In this document: positions 63,127-64,000 of the stretch, piece by piece
Position numbering within the stretch: the stretch's first letter is position 1
Layout of the letters: the number at the start of each line of letters is the position of its first letter
DNA from: Blakeslea trispora
Lineage: Eukaryota; Mucoromycota; Mucoromycetes; Mucorales; Choanephoraceae
Assembly: GCA_025331445.1 (NCBI GenBank)
Contig: JAIWNE010000030.1
Location: forward strand, 265,711 to 329,710
Direction: 5' to 3'
Length of the DNA: 64,000 bases
Translations under genes and position numbers: made by a program
Notes under the pieces: model-generated
Told to the model about the DNA's origin: nothing
The model's database searches: none
Seen by the model: the letters and a program-made list of their open reading frames with translations, nothing else

Positions 63127-64000
63127 TTTTGTTTTTTTTTTGTGTTAAGCTATATACAATATAAAGGAAAAATTAAAATAAAAGAAATAAAACAGAAGTT
63201 AAAGTAGACCATCTACTTCGAAAAATGGTAGCGGGCGATGAGGAATGCCCTTTTGTACAAGGGATTCCTGTGCTGACTTGTGAACAAGGGGAAGAAGCGT
63301 ACCGAAAATAGTGGAGGTAGAGAAAGGAACCGCATCAAATATGAATTTCCAGTGAGCGCGCCAAAGGCAAAGAAGAGTGGAACCAATAATGACGGAGGCC
63401 TCAGAAGTAGAGAACGAAGGAAGAAGGGGTGGAAAAGAGAGTGATAAAACCGATTGTTGTAATGGAAGGTTATCCACTGAAAGGTCCACAGGGCCAACAA
63501 AGAAGGTATTCCATACTAACTGCCAAACTGAAAGTTTCAATGGACATGAGAAGATAAAATGTTCGAAAGTTTCGACGTCATGCTGGCAAAGAGGACAAGC
63601 CGGAGAAGCAAAGGAAGCTGGTAGCCAGTTGTGCATGATCTGGCGAGTAGGAAGTTTCTCATGGATGACACGATACCAGACTGTGCGACAAGCCTGCGAC
63701 AGAGGAAACGTCCAAAAGAATGACCATTGCCGAGTATTCAGCCGAGGAAGAGAGACAAGGGAGGAGGTAGTAGGAGTTGAGCAGAGCGTGCGGAATCGCT
63801 TGCGGGTGAGCAAGGAGAGATAGGAAGGCAGGTCCAGAAAAAGCGCATGGAGAAAGGGGGCCAAGTCAAATACTTTATGGTCAGAAACTGGCTTAAAGGC
63901 AGTTCGACCCAACTCGGCAAACTGGGGAGGAATAAATGTTCTGACTAAGAAATCTAGGAATTGAACAGTATCGTTGCTGATGAGCCGATGAAACTGTTTA
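63127..64000 (-). mobile_element. LINE (non-LTR) retrotransposon, 3' part
   Basis: A minus-strand retroelement entering from the right edge and ending near an A-rich tail (A10CA4 on the minus strand, at about 63142-63127). The part inside the window is the 3' end of ORF2 plus about 60 bp of 3' UTR. It lies directly against the end of the decayed Helitron helicase, so it probably inserted there. The 5' end lies outside. Confidence 0.7.
63199..64000 (-). CDS. LINE ORF2 C-terminal part, reverse transcriptase zinc-binding region (partial)
   Basis: Open on the minus strand from the right window edge to a TAA at 63199, about 266 codons without a stop, so the beginning lies outside the window. It contains VWYRVIHEKLPTRQIMHNWL, then CPLCQHDVETFEHFIFSC and WQLVWNTFF, the zf-RVT motif found after the reverse transcriptase domain in many plant and fungal LINEs. 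Later: LLCLWRAHWKFIFDAVPF. The intact frame contrasts with the decayed Helitron beside it and suggests a younger copy. The reverse transcriptase and endonuclease domains are not in view, so activity cannot be judged. Confidence 0.8.
   Translation of the reverse strand, partial: KQFHRLISNDTVQFLDFLVRTFIPPQFAELGRTAFKPVSDHKVFDLAPFLHALFLDLPSYLSLLTRKRFRTLCSTPTTSSLVSLPRLNTRQWSFFWTFPLSQACRTVWYRVIHEKLPTRQIMHNWLPASFASPACPLCQHDVETFEHFIFSCPLKLSVWQLVWNTFFVGPVDLSVDNLPLQQSVLSLSFPPLLPSFSTSEASVIIGSTLLCLWRAHWKFIFDAVPFSTSTIFGTLLPLVHKSAQESLVQKGIPHRPLPFFEVDGLL

Overview
The window is nuclear DNA of an early-diverging filamentous fungus, most likely Mucoromycota (Mucorales-like). It has AT-rich DNA, many short GT-AG introns (about 50-90 nt) and pyrimidine-rich tracts before start codons. 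Its gene set is typical of fungi: a White Collar-type LOV photoreceptor, a Rom2-type Rho-GEF, a septin, Ysc84/Lsb and TIM21. Exon models below were built by eye from splice sites, reading phase and family similarity; no transcripts or searches were available.

Layout. 0.2-17 kb is gene-dense: WC-1-like photoreceptor, Rom2-like Rho-GEF, homogentisate dioxygenase, Lin1/CD2BP2-like splicing factor, TIM21, septin, a small basic protein and hexokinase. 17-21.6 kb holds one GNAT acetyltransferase and a decayed coding remnant. 21.6-34 kb has a full-length IBTK-like ankyrin/RCC1/BTB protein, a multi-pass UPF0658-like Golgi protein, a mitochondrial branched-chain aminotransferase, an orphan four-TM protein and TAF11. 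34-42 kb is sparse, with one probable DNA-binding protein between two deserts of more than 3 kb. 42-55.5 kb is dense again: RBR RING protein, a low-complexity protein, a GPI-type GH9 glycoside hydrolase, an RNF10/Mag2-like RING protein, a Ysc84/SH3 protein, an ACAD10/11-like acyl-CoA dehydrogenase and a secreted subtilisin. 55.5-64 kb is repeat territory: a 9-bp minisatellite, a (GA)61 microsatellite, a decayed Helitron, and the 3' end of an open LINE-type retrotransposon on the opposite strand.

Functional themes. The genes are ordinary eukaryotic neighbours, not an operon. Links include catabolism of aromatic and branched amino acids and acyl-CoA (HGD, BCAT, ACAD), cell-wall and morphogenesis control (Rom2, septin, Ysc84, GH9), ubiquitin biology (IBTK, RBR, RNF10) and light sensing. 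Several pairs are tail-to-tail with 27-65 bp between stop codons, so 3' UTRs probably overlap. I found no convincing undescribed multi-gene system. The best leads are a GH9 protein without the canonical DAGD catalytic-base motif, coding micro-exons in the septin and Ysc84 genes, a GYF-less Lin1/CD2BP2 protein, and a possible spliced 22-codon micro-gene.
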